A stretch of DNA of 5,452 bases, taken from the NCBI GenBank assembly GCA_002842195.1, contig PHCL01000112.1:1-5452 (forward strand), read 5' to 3'. Under the pieces are notes generated by a model, which saw only the letters and a program-made list of their open reading frames with translations, was not told the origin of the DNA and did no database searches. Shown one piece after another: positions 4,937 through 5,452 of the stretch. Source of the stretch: Betaproteobacteria bacterium HGW-Betaproteobacteria-20 (lineage in GTDB: Bacteria > Pseudomonadota > Gammaproteobacteria > Burkholderiales > Methylophilaceae). Each line of letters opens with the position of its first letter. The stretch's first letter is position 1. The position numbers and the translations under genes were made by a program.

Positions 4937-5452
4937 ATGATCGATTTGTCAGTTGTTATCTTGACGCACAACGAAGAGATTCATCTACATCGCGCCCTTA
5001 AATCTATTTCGAGGATTGCAAAAAGGGTTTTCATTATTGACTCAGGATCAACCGATGCGTCCTGTGAAATCGCGCGCACTCATGGCGCAATCGTGCTAAA
5101 GCATGGCTTCATCAACTATGCACAACAGTTTCAGTGGGGTATCGAAAATGCGCAGATCGACACCGAGTGGGTAATGCGTTTAGATGCAGATGAAATTATT
5201 GAGGATGATTTAGCACAAGAGTTATTAAACAGGGTCCCCGGCTTGGCGCCCGATGTTGTTGGAATCAATTTGGATCGAAAGCATATTTTCATGGATCGAT
5301 GGGTCCGACATGGGGGTCGTTTTCCACTGCGTCTTCTCCGTATCTGGCGGCATGGGAAGGGGCGCATTGAAGATCGCTGGATGGACGAGCATATGGTCGT
5401 ATGGGGCGGGCGCACGGTGAATTTTTCTGGCGGATTCGCTGATCACAATTTG
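4937..5452 (+). CDS. Family 2 glycosyltransferase, WaaE/KdtX-like group (3' end outside window)
   Basis: The first 172 codons of a GT-A fold, inverting family 2 glycosyltransferase, which adds a sugar from a nucleotide-sugar donor at the cytoplasmic face of the inner membrane. The opening MIDLSVVILTHNEEIHLHRA (1-20) is the classic GT2 nucleotide-binding strand. IDSGSTDAS (34-42) carries the donor-binding aspartate, and RLDADE (81-86) is the DxD-type metal-binding motif. INYAQQFQWGIENA (59-72) and ED at 145-146, within RIEDRWMDEH, fit the WaaE/KdtX-like beta-glycosyltransferase subgroup; the latter pair is the probable site of the catalytic base. Members usually have about 250-300 residues, so about 40 percent is missing downstream. 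No start alternative is needed: ATG 4937 has AGGAAT upstream and follows the acetyltransferase stop by one base. The final 110 bases are GC-richer than the centre of the cluster. Donor and acceptor are unknown. Confidence 0.9.
   Translation, partial: MIDLSVVILTHNEEIHLHRALKSISRIAKRVFIIDSGSTDASCEIARTHGAIVLKHGFINYAQQFQWGIENAQIDTEWVMRLDADEIIEDDLAQELLNRVPGLAPDVVGINLDRKHIFMDRWVRHGGRFPLRLLRIWRHGKGRIEDRWMDEHMVVWGGRTVNFSGGFADHNL

Noticed and set aside
5131..5446. Two overlapping minus-strand open frames opposite the GT2 gene
   Set aside because: The + strand here encodes clear GT2 motifs; the minus-strand products are low-complexity and unlike known proteins.
1..5452. Insertion sequences, CRISPR arrays, tRNA or rRNA genes
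   Set aside because: No transposase, terminal inverted repeats, regularly spaced repeats or tRNA-like cloverleaf was seen on either strand.

Overview
This window is part of a Gram-negative O-antigen or capsule (exopolysaccharide) biosynthesis cluster of the Wzx/Wzy-dependent type. All supported genes lie on the + strand. The organism is probably a proteobacterium, perhaps a beta- or gamma-proteobacterium. This rests on the Gmd tail, the Wzx/Wzy/WcaF-like gene set, and a base composition that is high in the conserved Gmd part (72 of the first 120 bases are G or C) but much lower in the serotype-specific middle. Genus cannot be assigned from sequence alone.

Layout. Bases 1-219 are the 3' end of gmd (GDP-mannose 4,6-dehydratase), whose start lies upstream of the window. 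A 111-base gap leads to a wzx-type flippase (331-1548, TTG start with a good ribosome binding site). It overlaps by ATGA with an unusual 479-residue soluble protein (1545-2984). I read that protein as three linked modules: a ParB/SerK-like module, a nucleoside-diphosphate-kinase-like module, and a nucleotidyltransferase-like module. A 159-base AT-rich gap (2985-3143) holds a weak hairpin followed by a T-rich run, a possible promoter, and a four-codon mini-ORF with a strong ribosome binding site. Then come a wzy-type polymerase (3144-4280), a WcaF-like left-handed beta-helix O-acetyltransferase (best start 4369, end 4935), and a family 2 glycosyltransferase (4937 onward, cut off by the window end).

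How the genes work together (inference from the families). Gmd supplies GDP-4-keto-6-deoxymannose for a GDP-linked deoxysugar. The GT2 enzyme adds a sugar to the lipid-linked repeat unit, and the WcaF-like enzyme acetylates it. Wzx flips the unit across the inner membrane and Wzy polymerises it in the periplasm. The three-module protein sits among these genes and probably makes, activates or attaches a nonstandard (possibly phosphorylated) substituent, but its function is unknown. It is the most interesting item here.

The middle of the cluster (especially wzy) is AT-rich, while gmd and the end of the GT2 gene are GC-richer. This is the usual mosaic signature of a horizontally exchanged surface-polysaccharide locus.
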